64,000 bases of DNA from the NCBI GenBank assembly GCA_963798795.1, contig CAWCUZ010000002.1:1054001-1118000 (forward strand), in the 5' to 3' direction. Position 1 is the first letter of the stretch. Every line of letters begins with the position of its first letter. The translations under genes and the position numbers were made by a program. This DNA is from CAWCUZ01 sp963798795 (GTDB lineage Bacteria; Acidobacteriota; Vicinamibacteria; Vicinamibacterales; SCN-69-37). The notes under the pieces are model-generated. The model had not been told where the DNA came from and did not search any database. It worked only from the letters and a program-made list of their open reading frames with translations. Below, piece by piece: positions 18,247 through 25,977 of the stretch.

Positions 18247-19614
18247 GGTCGAACCCCCTCCCTGCGCTCGCCGTGGAGATCGCCGGCGCGGTCCGCGCGA
18301 CCGGCGGCCGCGCGCTGCTCGTGGGCGGCTGGGTCCGCGACGAGCTGATGGGGCGTCCGTCGAAAGATGTCGACCTCGAGGTGTTCGGCGTGCCCGCCGA
18401 ACGGCTGCGCGGGCTGCTCGACCGGTTCGGCCGGGTCGACACGGTCGGCGAGAGCTTCACCGTCTACAAGATTGCGGGTCTGGACGTCTCGCTGCCGCGG
18501 CGCGAGTCGAAGATCGGCCGCGGCCATCGCGGGTTCGAGGTCCGCGGCGATCCCACCCTCTCCGTGGAAGAGGCCGCGCGCCGGCGCGATTTCACCATCA
18601 ACGCGATGTCACGCGACCCGCTCACCGGCGAGCTCGTCGACCCGTTCCAGGGCGCCGCCGATCTCGAAGCGCGGCGGCTGCGGGCCGTGGATCTCCGCGA
18701 CGTTTCCCGACGACAGCCTGCGTGTGCTGCGCGCCCTGCAGTTCGCCGCGCGGTTCGAGCTGACGCTGGAGTCCGCCACGCGCGACCTGTGCGCGCGGCT
18801 CCCGCTCGACGACCTGCCGGCCGAACGCATCTGGGGCGAGGTCGAAAAGCTGCTCCTGCAGGCGGACCGGCCCTCGATTGGCTTCGCCCTCGCGCTGGAC
18901 CTCGGCGTCGTCGATCGGGTGTTGCCGGAGATGCGCGCGCTCGTCGGCTGCCCGCAGGAACCCGAATGGCATCCGGAGGGCGACGTGTGGACGCACACGC
19001 TGATGGTCGTCGACGAGGCGCGCCGCCGGATCGATGGCCTGGGCCGAGGCGAGGCGGCGGCGGTGATGCTCGGCGCGGTCGCGCACGACTTCGGCAAGCC
19101 CGCGACAACGGCGGCGATCGACGGACGGATTCGTTCGCTCGGCCACGAAGAAGCCGGCGTCGCCCCGGCGACCGCCCTGCTGGATCGCCTGAACGTCCAT
19201 ACGATGGACGGCCACGACGTCCGCCGCACGGTGCTCGGCCTGGTAGCGCATCACCTGAAGCCGAGCGCGTTTTTCAAGGCCCCTTCGCCTGTCAGCGATG
19301 GGGCGTTCCGCCGGCTGGCGCAGAAAGTGGACCTGGAGCTGCTCGCAAGGCTGGCGGCCGCGGACTGCAACGGGCGGACCGGGCCGTTCGACTGTTCGGC
19401 GATCGACGGGTTCCTGGAACGCGCCCGCCGCCTGCAGGTGGAACACGGTCCGCCGCCGCCTGTGTTGATGGGCCGGCACCTGCTGGCGCTGGGGGTCGCG
19501 CCCGGACCCGGGATGGGCCGTATCCTGCGGGTCGTCTACGAGCGGCAGCTCGACGGCGAGGTGACGACCGTGGACGAAGGACTCGCCGCCGCACGCGCGA
19601 TCATGGGCGCCTGA
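18243..19614 (+). CDS. cca: tRNA CCA-adding-type nucleotidyltransferase with HD domain (one frameshift)
   Basis: The N-terminal nucleotidyltransferase head reads LLVGGWVRDELMGRPSKDVDLEV, with the GG and DxD catalytic motifs. The second half, in another frame, reads FPDDSLRVLRALQFAARF (the RNA-binding neck) and then an HD domain (GAVAHDFGKPA). The two halves join if one base is removed near 18695-18705, in the sequence between RAVDL and TFPDD. The enzyme should add or repair the 3' CCA of tRNA; with the HD domain it resembles E. coli-type or poly(A)-polymerase-like relatives. ATG overlaps the SDR stop (ATGA). Because the gene is normally essential, an error in the sequence is the likeliest reason for the break. 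Confidence 0.83.
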
Positions 19615-19635
19615 AGCGGGCTGCGCGGCCGTTCA

Positions 19636-19790
19636 GAAGTCAGGGTTCGGTTCAAGGTCCAAGGTCCAGGGCCCAAGGTCAAGGTTCAAGGTTCCCGGTT
19701 CTCGTCCGCAGACGGTGTCAGCGAACCTGGAACCATTTGAACCGGGAACCGAACCCTGAACCTCCGAACCTCGAACCCCTGAACCGCTCG
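19636..19790. repeat. GGTTCAAGGTTC / GAACCCTGAACC interspersed short repeats
   Basis: The gap between the CCA gene and the SWIB gene is filled by degenerate 7-8 base units, GGTTCAAGGTC on the left and GAACCCTGAACCT on the right. The two halves are roughly complementary, so a long imperfect hairpin is possible. The same GAACC units occur at 23150 and 25660. Confidence 0.7.
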
Positions 19791-19792
19791 AA

Positions 19793-20068
19793 CTATTTGA
19801 GGTGCTTGCCGACGAGCTTCGTCATCTCGAACATGTTGACGCTCGGCTTGCCGAAGATCGGCTTGAGCGCGGCGTCGGCCTTGATCATCCGCCTGTTCTT
19901 CTGGTCCTGCAGGCCGTTCTTCTTGATGTATGCCCACAGCTTCTTGGTGACTTCGGTGCGCGGCATCGCCTTGGCGCCGATGACGCCCGCGAGCGCCGCA
20001 CTCGGCATCACGGGACGCATGAAGGCGGCATTGACTTTCCGGGCCTTGCGTTTGACGGTCTTCGCCAT
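19793..20068 (-). CDS. SWIB/MDM2-domain small protein
   Basis: 91 residues. A lysine/arginine-rich head (MAKTVKRKARK) precedes a SWIB domain: ALAGVIGAKAMPRTEVTKKL, WAYIKKNGLQD, RRMIKADAALKPIFGK and MFEMTKLVGKHL. This fold is best known from eukaryotic chromatin-remodelling proteins and is also found as small stand-alone proteins in chlamydiae and other bacteria; its bacterial role is not established, though the basic head would suit nucleic acid binding. GGAGA lies six bases before the ATG. Confidence 0.85.
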   Translation of the reverse strand: MAKTVKRKARKVNAAFMRPVMPSAALAGVIGAKAMPRTEVTKKLWAYIKKNGLQDQKNRRMIKADAALKPIFGKPSVNMFEMTKLVGKHLK

Positions 20069-20102
20069 TGGGTCTCCTCTAAAAACGTGTCGGCACAGCT
20101 TC

Positions 20103-21074
20103 TCATGAAAGACGTCGTTCTTCCAGAAGCATCAGCGTCTCGGGCGCCACGTTGCCGCCGCTGACGACCGCCACGAGGCGCCGGGTCCGGTCGCCCAGCG
20201 GGCTGTCGGCCGCCGGCCAGAGGGCCGCCGCGACGGTGGCGGCGCCGCTCGGCTCGGCGACCAGGCGCGCCTCCGAATACAGCCACCCGACCGCGCGCGC
20301 AATCAGCGCGTCGTCCACCGTCTCGACCCAATCGACCAGCGCGCGGACGTGGTCGAACGTCAGGTCGCCCGGCCGGACGGGCAGCAACCCGTCGGCGATG
20401 CTCGACGTCGAGTCGAGGGTGACGGGATGACCGGCGGCGAGCGACCGGCTCATCTTGGGCGCCCCGGCCGGCTCGACGCCAATCACCCGCACGTCCGGCC
20501 GCGACGGGCGGATGGCGGCGGCAATGCCCGACAGCAGCCCGCCGCCGCCGACCGGCACGGCGACGATCTCGACGTCCGGCACCTGCTCGAGGATCTCCAG
20601 GCCGCAGGTCCCCTGCCCGGCAATGATCCACTCGTGGTCGAAGGGCGGCACCATGGTGAGGCCGCGCCGCGACGCTTCGTCCTCGGCTCTCCGGCGGCGG
20701 TCGTTCGAGGTCGTGCCCTCGAGGATGACCTCGGCGCCCCATCGCCGCACGCCGGCCACCTTGACCGCCGGGGCGGTCGTCGGCATGACAATGACGGCCG
20801 GCCCCCCGAGACGGGCGGCCGCCAGCGCAACCGCCTGTCCGTGATTTCCGGACGAGTAGGTGATGACGCCGCGGGCACGCTGGTCGGGCGTCAACTGCAT
20901 CAGCATGTTGACCGCGCCGCGGATCTTGAACGCGCCGCCCGGCTGCTGAGGTTCGAACTTCACCCACAGCGGCCGGCCGGCCTGGTCCGACAGATCGATG
21001 ACGGGCGTGCGGCGCGCGATGCCGCGAATCCGGTCGGCGGCCGCGCGGATCGCGTCGAGCGAAACGATCGACAT
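20103..21074 (-). CDS. Threonine/serine dehydratase (PLP fold type II)
   Basis: About 323 residues. GGAFKIRGA contains the PLP lysine, SSGNHGQAVALAA is the substrate loop and VGGGGLLSG the phosphate-binding loop; SGGNVAPE is near the end. The short length, with no C-terminal ACT regulatory domain, fits catabolic threonine dehydratase or serine racemase rather than IlvA. It should deaminate threonine or serine to the oxo acid. ATG at 21074 follows a TAGAAT box (21087-21082 on this strand) by seven bases, so the message is probably leaderless. Confidence 0.88.
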   Translation of the reverse strand: MSIVSLDAIRAAADRIRGIARRTPVIDLSDQAGRPLWVKFEPQQPGGAFKIRGAVNMLMQLTPDQRARGVITYSSGNHGQAVALAAARLGGPAVIVMPTTAPAVKVAGVRRWGAEVILEGTTSNDRRRRAEDEASRRGLTMVPPFDHEWIIAGQGTCGLEILEQVPDVEIVAVPVGGGGLLSGIAAAIRPSRPDVRVIGVEPAGAPKMSRSLAAGHPVTLDSTSSIADGLLPVRPGDLTFDHVRALVDWVETVDDALIARAVGWLYSEARLVAEPSGAATVAAALWPAADSPLGDRTRRLVAVVSGGNVAPETLMLLEERRLS

Positions 21075-21108
21075 GCGCAGGATTCTACTTGTTGTACGCT
21101 GCGCGGAT

Positions 21109-21756
21109 ATGGGGGTGTGGCGCGGCGCAGCGGCAAGTGTTCTGATCCTGGCGGCCTCCGCGCCGGCGCGGGCCCAGGCGCCGGTGCGCGGCCCCGTGCC
21201 GCCGGTGGCCGTGGACGTGCGCGGGTTCTCCTCGGGGGTGGGCCAGGACCCGGTCGTGGCGCACGATCTCGGGATCGCGGCCAACCGCCTGCCGTCGCGC
21301 GCGCTCGGATTCGAATTCGGCGTGACCGGCTACCCCGTGCGCAAGGCGCGGCACGCGCTCGGGCTGGGCCTGGAATTCCTCAAGGGCGGCGGCCACTTCC
21401 AGCAGACCGATGCCAGCGGCGGCGACGTCGGCGAGCGTGTCGAAACCGCATTGCGGGGGTACGGCGGCTTTGTCTCGATCAATTTCGGGAACGAGGGCGG
21501 CTGGAGCTACGCGGGGGCGGGCCTCTCACGGCTGCAGTTCGAGACGTTTCTCGGCGACACCGCGCCCGAGCCGGTGCCCCGTGGGCACAACACGATCACG
21601 TTCGGCGCCGGCGCGCGCTGGTTCGGCCAGCGCCACTTCGGATTCGCGTTCGATCTGCGCTTCTACCTCACCAAACCGCTGCCGGACCGGCCGCCGTATC
21701 CCGGCCGCGAACGCAAGCGGCTGCTGATTCTGTCGGCGGGGCTGTCGATCAAGTAG
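21109..21756 (+). CDS. Predicted outer-membrane beta-barrel protein
   Basis: About 215 residues. A signal peptide ends at the AxA site in APARAQA; the rest alternates polar and hydrophobic residues with glycine and aromatic-rich strands (GFEFGVTGYPV, ALGLGLEFLKGGGHFQ, YGGFVSINFGN, ITFGAGARWFG, FAFDLRFYL) as in OmpW/OprF-like barrels. Function is unknown. MGVWRG at 21109 is used as start because it begins the signal peptide and TACGCT lies eight bases upstream; an in-frame ATG at 21073 is possible. Confidence 0.6.
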   Translation: MGVWRGAAASVLILAASAPARAQAPVRGPVPPVAVDVRGFSSGVGQDPVVAHDLGIAANRLPSRALGFEFGVTGYPVRKARHALGLGLEFLKGGGHFQQTDASGGDVGERVETALRGYGGFVSINFGNEGGWSYAGAGLSRLQFETFLGDTAPEPVPRGHNTITFGAGARWFGQRHFGFAFDLRFYLTKPLPDRPPYPGRERKRLLILSAGLSIK

Positions 21757-21775
21757 TTCGCCCGGAACGCCTGCT

Positions 21776-22675
21776 CTACTTGAGCACCTGATTGAAGAAC
21801 CTGACGACGAGCGGCCAGGCCTGCACGGCGGCGTCATAGTCGGCCTGGCTGCGCTGGTGCATGAAACCGTGGGCGGCGCCTTCGTAGATGTGCGGCTCGT
21901 AGGCCTTGCCCAGCTTCTTCATCGCGGCGGCGGTCGGCTCGGAGGTCGGCGTGACGCGCGTGTCGTTGGCGCCGTAGAAGGCGAACACCGGCGCGGCGAT
22001 CTTCGCAAGCAGCCCTTCATCGATGTTCTTCTGGGCGGCGCCCGGCGCCTGCCCGTAGAACACCACGGCCCCGTCGAGATCGGGCGCGGCGGTCGCCAGA
22101 AAGAAGCTCGTGTCACCGCCCCAGCAGAACCCGACCGACGCCGTCCTGCCGTTCGAGCCGGCCAGCGACGTGCCATAGCCGAGGGCCGCCTGCAGCCGCG
22201 TCGCGCGGTCGGCGGGCGAGAGGCCGCGAATCACCTGGCCGACGTTGTTGCCGAGCGATTCGGTGCCGCCGCCGTTCGGTCCCATGCCGGAGAGCAGGTC
22301 CGGAGCGATCGCGATGAAGCCGTCCTCGGCGACCTGGTCGGCCACGGCGCGCACCCAGTCGGTCATGCCGAAGATCTCGTGGATCACCACGACGACGCCG
22401 ACCTTGCCGGGACGCTCCGGGTAGACGACCCACGAATGCAGCGGTGTTCCGTCCGCAAGCTTGATGTCGACCCACTCGCCGTGCCGCCGCGACGTCTGCA
22501 GCGCCTCGGCGACGTACGGGTCGCCGGGCGGGATGGCGTCGTTCTTCGGCGGCGTGAACGCCGGCCGCTGGCCCTGGCGTTGAACCAGGTCTCGCATCTC
22601 GTTCGAGGAGTACTGCTGGGCGAACACGGGCGTCGACAACGCCAGCCCGACAAGCAACGACAGGACGCGCTTCAT
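21776..22675 (-). CDS. Exported dienelactone hydrolase family protein
   Basis: About 299 residues with a signal peptide (MKRVLSLLVGLALSTPVFA). The alpha/beta-hydrolase core has VVVVIHEIFGMTDWV, the nucleophile elbow GFCWGG with Cys in place of Ser, GANDTRV with the acid and EGAAHGFMH with the catalytic His, as in dienelactone hydrolase. The natural substrate outside the cytoplasm is unknown. A strong purine-rich site (GGAGGAGGAGAAAGC) stands before the ATG. Confidence 0.88.
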   Translation of the reverse strand: MKRVLSLLVGLALSTPVFAQQYSSNEMRDLVQRQGQRPAFTPPKNDAIPPGDPYVAEALQTSRRHGEWVDIKLADGTPLHSWVVYPERPGKVGVVVVIHEIFGMTDWVRAVADQVAEDGFIAIAPDLLSGMGPNGGGTESLGNNVGQVIRGLSPADRATRLQAALGYGTSLAGSNGRTASVGFCWGGDTSFFLATAAPDLDGAVVFYGQAPGAAQKNIDEGLLAKIAAPVFAFYGANDTRVTPTSEPTAAAMKKLGKAYEPHIYEGAAHGFMHQRSQADYDAAVQAWPLVVRFFNQVLK

Positions 22676-22741
22676 CTGCTTTCTCCTCCTCCGCCGAGTC
22701 TTTTCCGGGGGGCGCTACCGAGTTTGTATCATCATCGGGGC

Positions 22742-25324
22742 ATGCCCCGCGATACGCTCCTCGATTTCTTCGAGGACTTCTCCCGCCAGGACGACCCGTT
22801 CGTCGTCCACGACGACGGGTATCGGGTCCGCCAGGTGACTTACGGGCAGATGGGCGCGGCCGCCCGGCGATTCGCCGCCTGGCTCCACGCGCGGGGCATC
22901 GTCGCCGGCGACAAGATCGTGCTCTGGTCGGAGAACCGTCCGGAATGGATTGCCGCGCTCTGGGGGGCCCTGCTCCGCCGCGTCGTGGTCGTCCCGATCG
23001 ACTACCGCGGATCCGGCACGATGCTCGACCGCGTCACGCGGATCGTCGAGGCGAAAGGGATCTTCGTCGGCGACGAGGTGACTCCGCCCGACCGCGCTCC
23101 AGCCCCGGTCTTTCGTCTCGCCGAGGAGGTCTCGTTCGAGGAGGCGGCCCGAACCCCGGAATCCCGGAACCGAACGCGGAACCCCGAACCCCGAACCCCG
23201 GAACCGCCAGCGGCCAGCACCCTGGCCGAGATCATCTTCACCTCCGGCGCGACGTCGGAGCCGAAGGGCGTCACGATCACGCACCGGAACGTGGTCGCGA
23301 ACCTCGCGCCGATCGAGCGCGAAATCGCAAAGTACCGGAAATACGAGAAACCGTTCCACCCGATCCGCTTTCTCAACCTGCTGCCGCTCAGCCACATGTT
23401 CGGCCAGTCGATGGCGGCATTCATTCCGCCGATGATCGGCGGCACCGTGGTGTTCTCGCGCGGCCTCGGCCCGGGCGACATGGTCCATCAGATCAAGTCG
23501 CGCCGCATTTCCGTGCTCGTGTGCGTGCCGAAAGCCCTGGACGTGCTGGCGGTGCACGTCCGCAGGCTCTCACCACGCGCGGCGGCGGACGAGAACGGCG
23601 CGCGCGGCGGGTGGCTGCGCCGCTGGTGGTACTACCGCGACGTGCACCGCCTCTTCGGGTGGAAGTTCTGGTGCGTGGTCGTCGGCGCGGCGCCGCTCGA
23701 TCCCGGCCTCGAAGCCTTCTGGCGCCGGCTCGGCTTCCTGGTGGTGCAGGGCTACGGCCTGACGGAGACGGCGCCCATCGTGACGTTGAATCATCCGTTC
23801 CATGCCGCGCGCGGCACCGTGGGCAAGCCGATTGCCGGGGTCGACGTGCGCATCGCGCCGGACGGCGAAATCCTGGTGCGCGGGGAAAACGTCACGTCCG
23901 GATACTACCGGCCCGGCGGTGGCGCGTCGGCCGGCGAGGCGTTCGAAGACGGCTGGTTCCACACCGGCGACGTCGGCGAGATGGATGCCTCCGGACAACT
24001 GGTGATCAAAGGCCGCAAGAAGGAGATGATCGCGACGGCCCAGGGCCTCAACGTCTTTCCCGAGGACGTCGAGCGCGCGCTGCTGGCGCAGCCGGGCGTG
24101 CAGGATGCCGGCGTGGTCGGACGAAGCGCCGGCGGCGAGGAACGCGTGCACGCGGTGCTCGTCCTGGCGCCCGGAGCCGACGCCGACGCCGCGATCCGGG
24201 GCGCCAACGCGCAGCTCGACGACTACCAGCGCATCTGGAGCAGGTCCGTCTGGCCCGGCGAGGCGCTCCCGCGCACCGAGGGCACGCAGAAGCTCCGCCG
24301 GCGGGAGCTGCAGCGCTGGGTCGAAGGCGCGCCGACGCCGGCGACCGGCGCGGCGTCCGGCAGCGCGGTGGAGGACGTCGTGAGCCGCTTCGCCGGGGGT
24401 CGCTCCGTCAGGGCCGACACCACGCTGGACGAGCTCGGCCTGAGCTCGCTGGATCGCGTCGAGCTCACGATGGCGCTCGAGGAGGCGTGCCACGTGACGA
24501 TCGACGAGACCCGACTGGCCGACGCGAAGACCGTCGGGGAGCTGAAGGCACTGTGCGAGGGTTCTGGGGGTTCTGGGGGTTCTGGGAGATCGGAGTCCGG
24601 CGAGCCGCGCGGCGCCGCCACCGGGCGTGTTGCAGCGCCGCTGGTGTTCCCGCGATGGAACCGATCCGGTGTCGCGCGGTTTCTGCGGCGCGTCAGCCTG
24701 CCGACCTGGATCCTGCCGCTCGGCCGCGTGTTCATGTCGCTGAAGGTCGAAGGGCTCGAGCACCTGCGTGACCTCGACGGCCCGGTCGTGTTCGCGGCGA
24801 ACCACCAGAGCCACCTGGACACGCCGGCCATCCTGTCCGCGCTGCCGCCCCGCTGGCGCTACGCGCTCGCGCCCGCGATGGCCAAGGAGTTCTTTCACTC
24901 CCACTTCAACCGCCGCGAAGCCGGCCTGTGGAAGTGGTCCTGGAACACGCTCGGCTACGTGCTCGCCTCGCTCTTCTTCAACGCGTTTCCGCTGCCGCAG
25001 CGCGAAGCGGGCGCCCGGCAGACGCTGCGCTACATCGGCGAGATCGCCAGCCGCGGCGGGTCGATCCTGATTTTTCCGGAAGGGAAACGGAGCCAGGACG
25101 GCGAAATCGGGCCGTTTCGGCCCGGCGTCGGGATGATCGGATCGCGGCTCGAGCTGGCGGTCGTGCCGGTCCGGATCGAGGGGCTCGACAAGGTCCTGGA
25201 TCCGTCGATGCGGTTTCCCAGGCGCGGCCCGGTCCACGTCGCCTTCGGCCCGCCGATCCACCTGACGGGCGACGACTACGGCCAGAATGCCGCCCGGGTC
25301 GAGGAGGCGGTGCGGAGGTTGTAG
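22742..25324 (+). CDS. Acyl-activating ligase - acyl carrier - PlsC acyltransferase three-domain protein
   Basis: About 860 residues. Residues 1-530 are an AMP-forming ligase (FTSGATSEPKG near 166, GYGLTETAP near 337, GWFHTGDVG, KGRKKEMI). Residues about 540-610 are a phosphopantetheine carrier with DELGLSSLD; the second Ser, about residue 567, should carry the arm. After a GSGGSG linker, residues about 650-860 are PlsC-type (NHQSHLD near 690, FPEGKRS near 778). It could load a fatty acid on its own carrier and transfer it to a lysophospholipid, like Aas but in reverse domain order. A GAACCCC repeat at residues 136-157 interrupts the ligase in frame. Confidence 0.85.
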   Translation: MPRDTLLDFFEDFSRQDDPFVVHDDGYRVRQVTYGQMGAAARRFAAWLHARGIVAGDKIVLWSENRPEWIAALWGALLRRVVVVPIDYRGSGTMLDRVTRIVEAKGIFVGDEVTPPDRAPAPVFRLAEEVSFEEAARTPESRNRTRNPEPRTPEPPAASTLAEIIFTSGATSEPKGVTITHRNVVANLAPIEREIAKYRKYEKPFHPIRFLNLLPLSHMFGQSMAAFIPPMIGGTVVFSRGLGPGDMVHQIKSRRISVLVCVPKALDVLAVHVRRLSPRAAADENGARGGWLRRWWYYRDVHRLFGWKFWCVVVGAAPLDPGLEAFWRRLGFLVVQGYGLTETAPIVTLNHPFHAARGTVGKPIAGVDVRIAPDGEILVRGENVTSGYYRPGGGASAGEAFEDGWFHTGDVGEMDASGQLVIKGRKKEMIATAQGLNVFPEDVERALLAQPGVQDAGVVGRSAGGEERVHAVLVLAPGADADAAIRGANAQLDDYQRIWSRSVWPGEALPRTEGTQKLRRRELQRWVEGAPTPATGAASGSAVEDVVSRFAGGRSVRADTTLDELGLSSLDRVELTMALEEACHVTIDETRLADAKTVGELKALCEGSGGSGGSGRSESGEPRGAATGRVAAPLVFPRWNRSGVARFLRRVSLPTWILPLGRVFMSLKVEGLEHLRDLDGPVVFAANHQSHLDTPAILSALPPRWRYALAPAMAKEFFHSHFNRREAGLWKWSWNTLGYVLASLFFNAFPLPQREAGARQTLRYIGEIASRGGSILIFPEGKRSQDGEIGPFRPGVGMIGSRLELAVVPVRIEGLDKVLDPSMRFPRRGPVHVAFGPPIHLTGDDYGQNAARVEEAVRRL
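23150..23212. repeat. GAACCCC repeat inserted in frame in the ligase domain
   Basis: About eight degenerate copies of CCGGAACCCCGAA encode a run of R, N, T, P and E residues just before the FTSGAT motif. It belongs to the same family as the repeats at 19636 and 25660, and keeps the frame of the host gene. Confidence 0.7.
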
Positions 25325-25745
25325 TTCGGGTGGGTGCGGGGTGCGAGGGTGCGGGGTGCGAGGGTGCGAGGGTGCGGGGTGCGAGGGTGCGGGGTGCGGG
25401 GGTGCGGGGCGCGAGGGTGCGGGGTGCGAGGGTGCGGGGTGCGGGGTGCGAGGGTGCGGGATGCGGGGTGCGAGGGTGCGAGGGTGCGGGGTGCGGGGTG
25501 CGGGGTGCGGGGTGCGGGGTGCGAGGGTGCGGGGTGCGGGGTGCGAGGGTGCGGGGTGCGGGGTGCGAGGGTGCGGGGTGCGGGGTGCGAGGGTGCGGGG
25601 TGCGGGGTGCGAGGGTGCGGGGTGCGAGGGTGCGAGGAGCTGCGGGTGCGAACCCGGAACCCTGGACCGAACCGGGAACCCCGAACGCCGAACCGGGAAC
25701 CGCAGAAGTCCCTTGATATACTGAAGGATTGAAAGGACCTGAGAT
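25325..25745. repeat. GGTGCGRG tandem array followed by GAACC repeats
   Basis: This is the only gap above 300 bases. From about 25328 to 25650 it is a near-perfect array of GGTGCGAG and GGTGCGG units in irregular order, strongly G-rich on the plus strand. From 25655 to 25703 it changes to GAACCCGGAACCC units. A promoter and the infA start follow. The array is open in several frames on both strands, but the repetitive predicted peptides are not genes. Confidence 0.9.
25714..25722 (+). promoter_or_regulatory. Extended -10 box for infA
   Basis: TG-A-TATACT lies 23 bases before the infA start, immediately after the repeat array. An AAAGGA ribosome site lies between them, so this message has a short leader. 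Confidence 0.55.
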
Positions 25746-25964
25746 TTGAGCAAGGACGATCTGATCGATGTCCAGGGCACGGTGGTCGCCGTTCACAGCG
25801 GCGGGCTGTATCGCGTGCATGTCGACTCGGGCCACGAAGTGCTGGCTCAGTTGAGCGGCCGGATGCGGCGCTTCCGCATCAAGGTGGTGCCCGGCGATCG
25901 CGTGACCGTGGGGGTTTCACCGTACGACCCGGTCCGGGGCATCATCACCTTCCGCGCTCGCTGA
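25746..25964 (+). CDS. infA: Translation initiation factor IF-1
   Basis: 72 residues, the standard length. It binds the ribosomal A site during initiation. The S1-like OB fold reads DLIDVQGTVVAVHSGGLYRV, ELAHLSG-type VLAQLSGRMRRFRIKVVPGD and the end VRGIITFRAR. The start is TTG at 25746, giving SKDDLIDVQG, with AAAGGA seven to ten bases upstream; no ATG or GTG is available near the conserved N-terminus. It is followed after 13 bases by the DEAD helicase gene, probably in one transcript. Confidence 0.95.
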   Translation: MSKDDLIDVQGTVVAVHSGGLYRVHVDSGHEVLAQLSGRMRRFRIKVVPGDRVTVGVSPYDPVRGIITFRAR

Positions 25965-25977
25965 CTCGCCTGACCTC

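Noticed and set aside
25325..25650. Possible CRISPR array
   Set aside because: Units are 7-9 bases with no unique spacers and no cas gene nearby.
23570..25780. 736-codon minus-strand frame with PHPAPRT repeats, and plus-strand repetitive frames over the array
   Set aside because: Produced by the tandem array being open in several frames; no start signal or domain.
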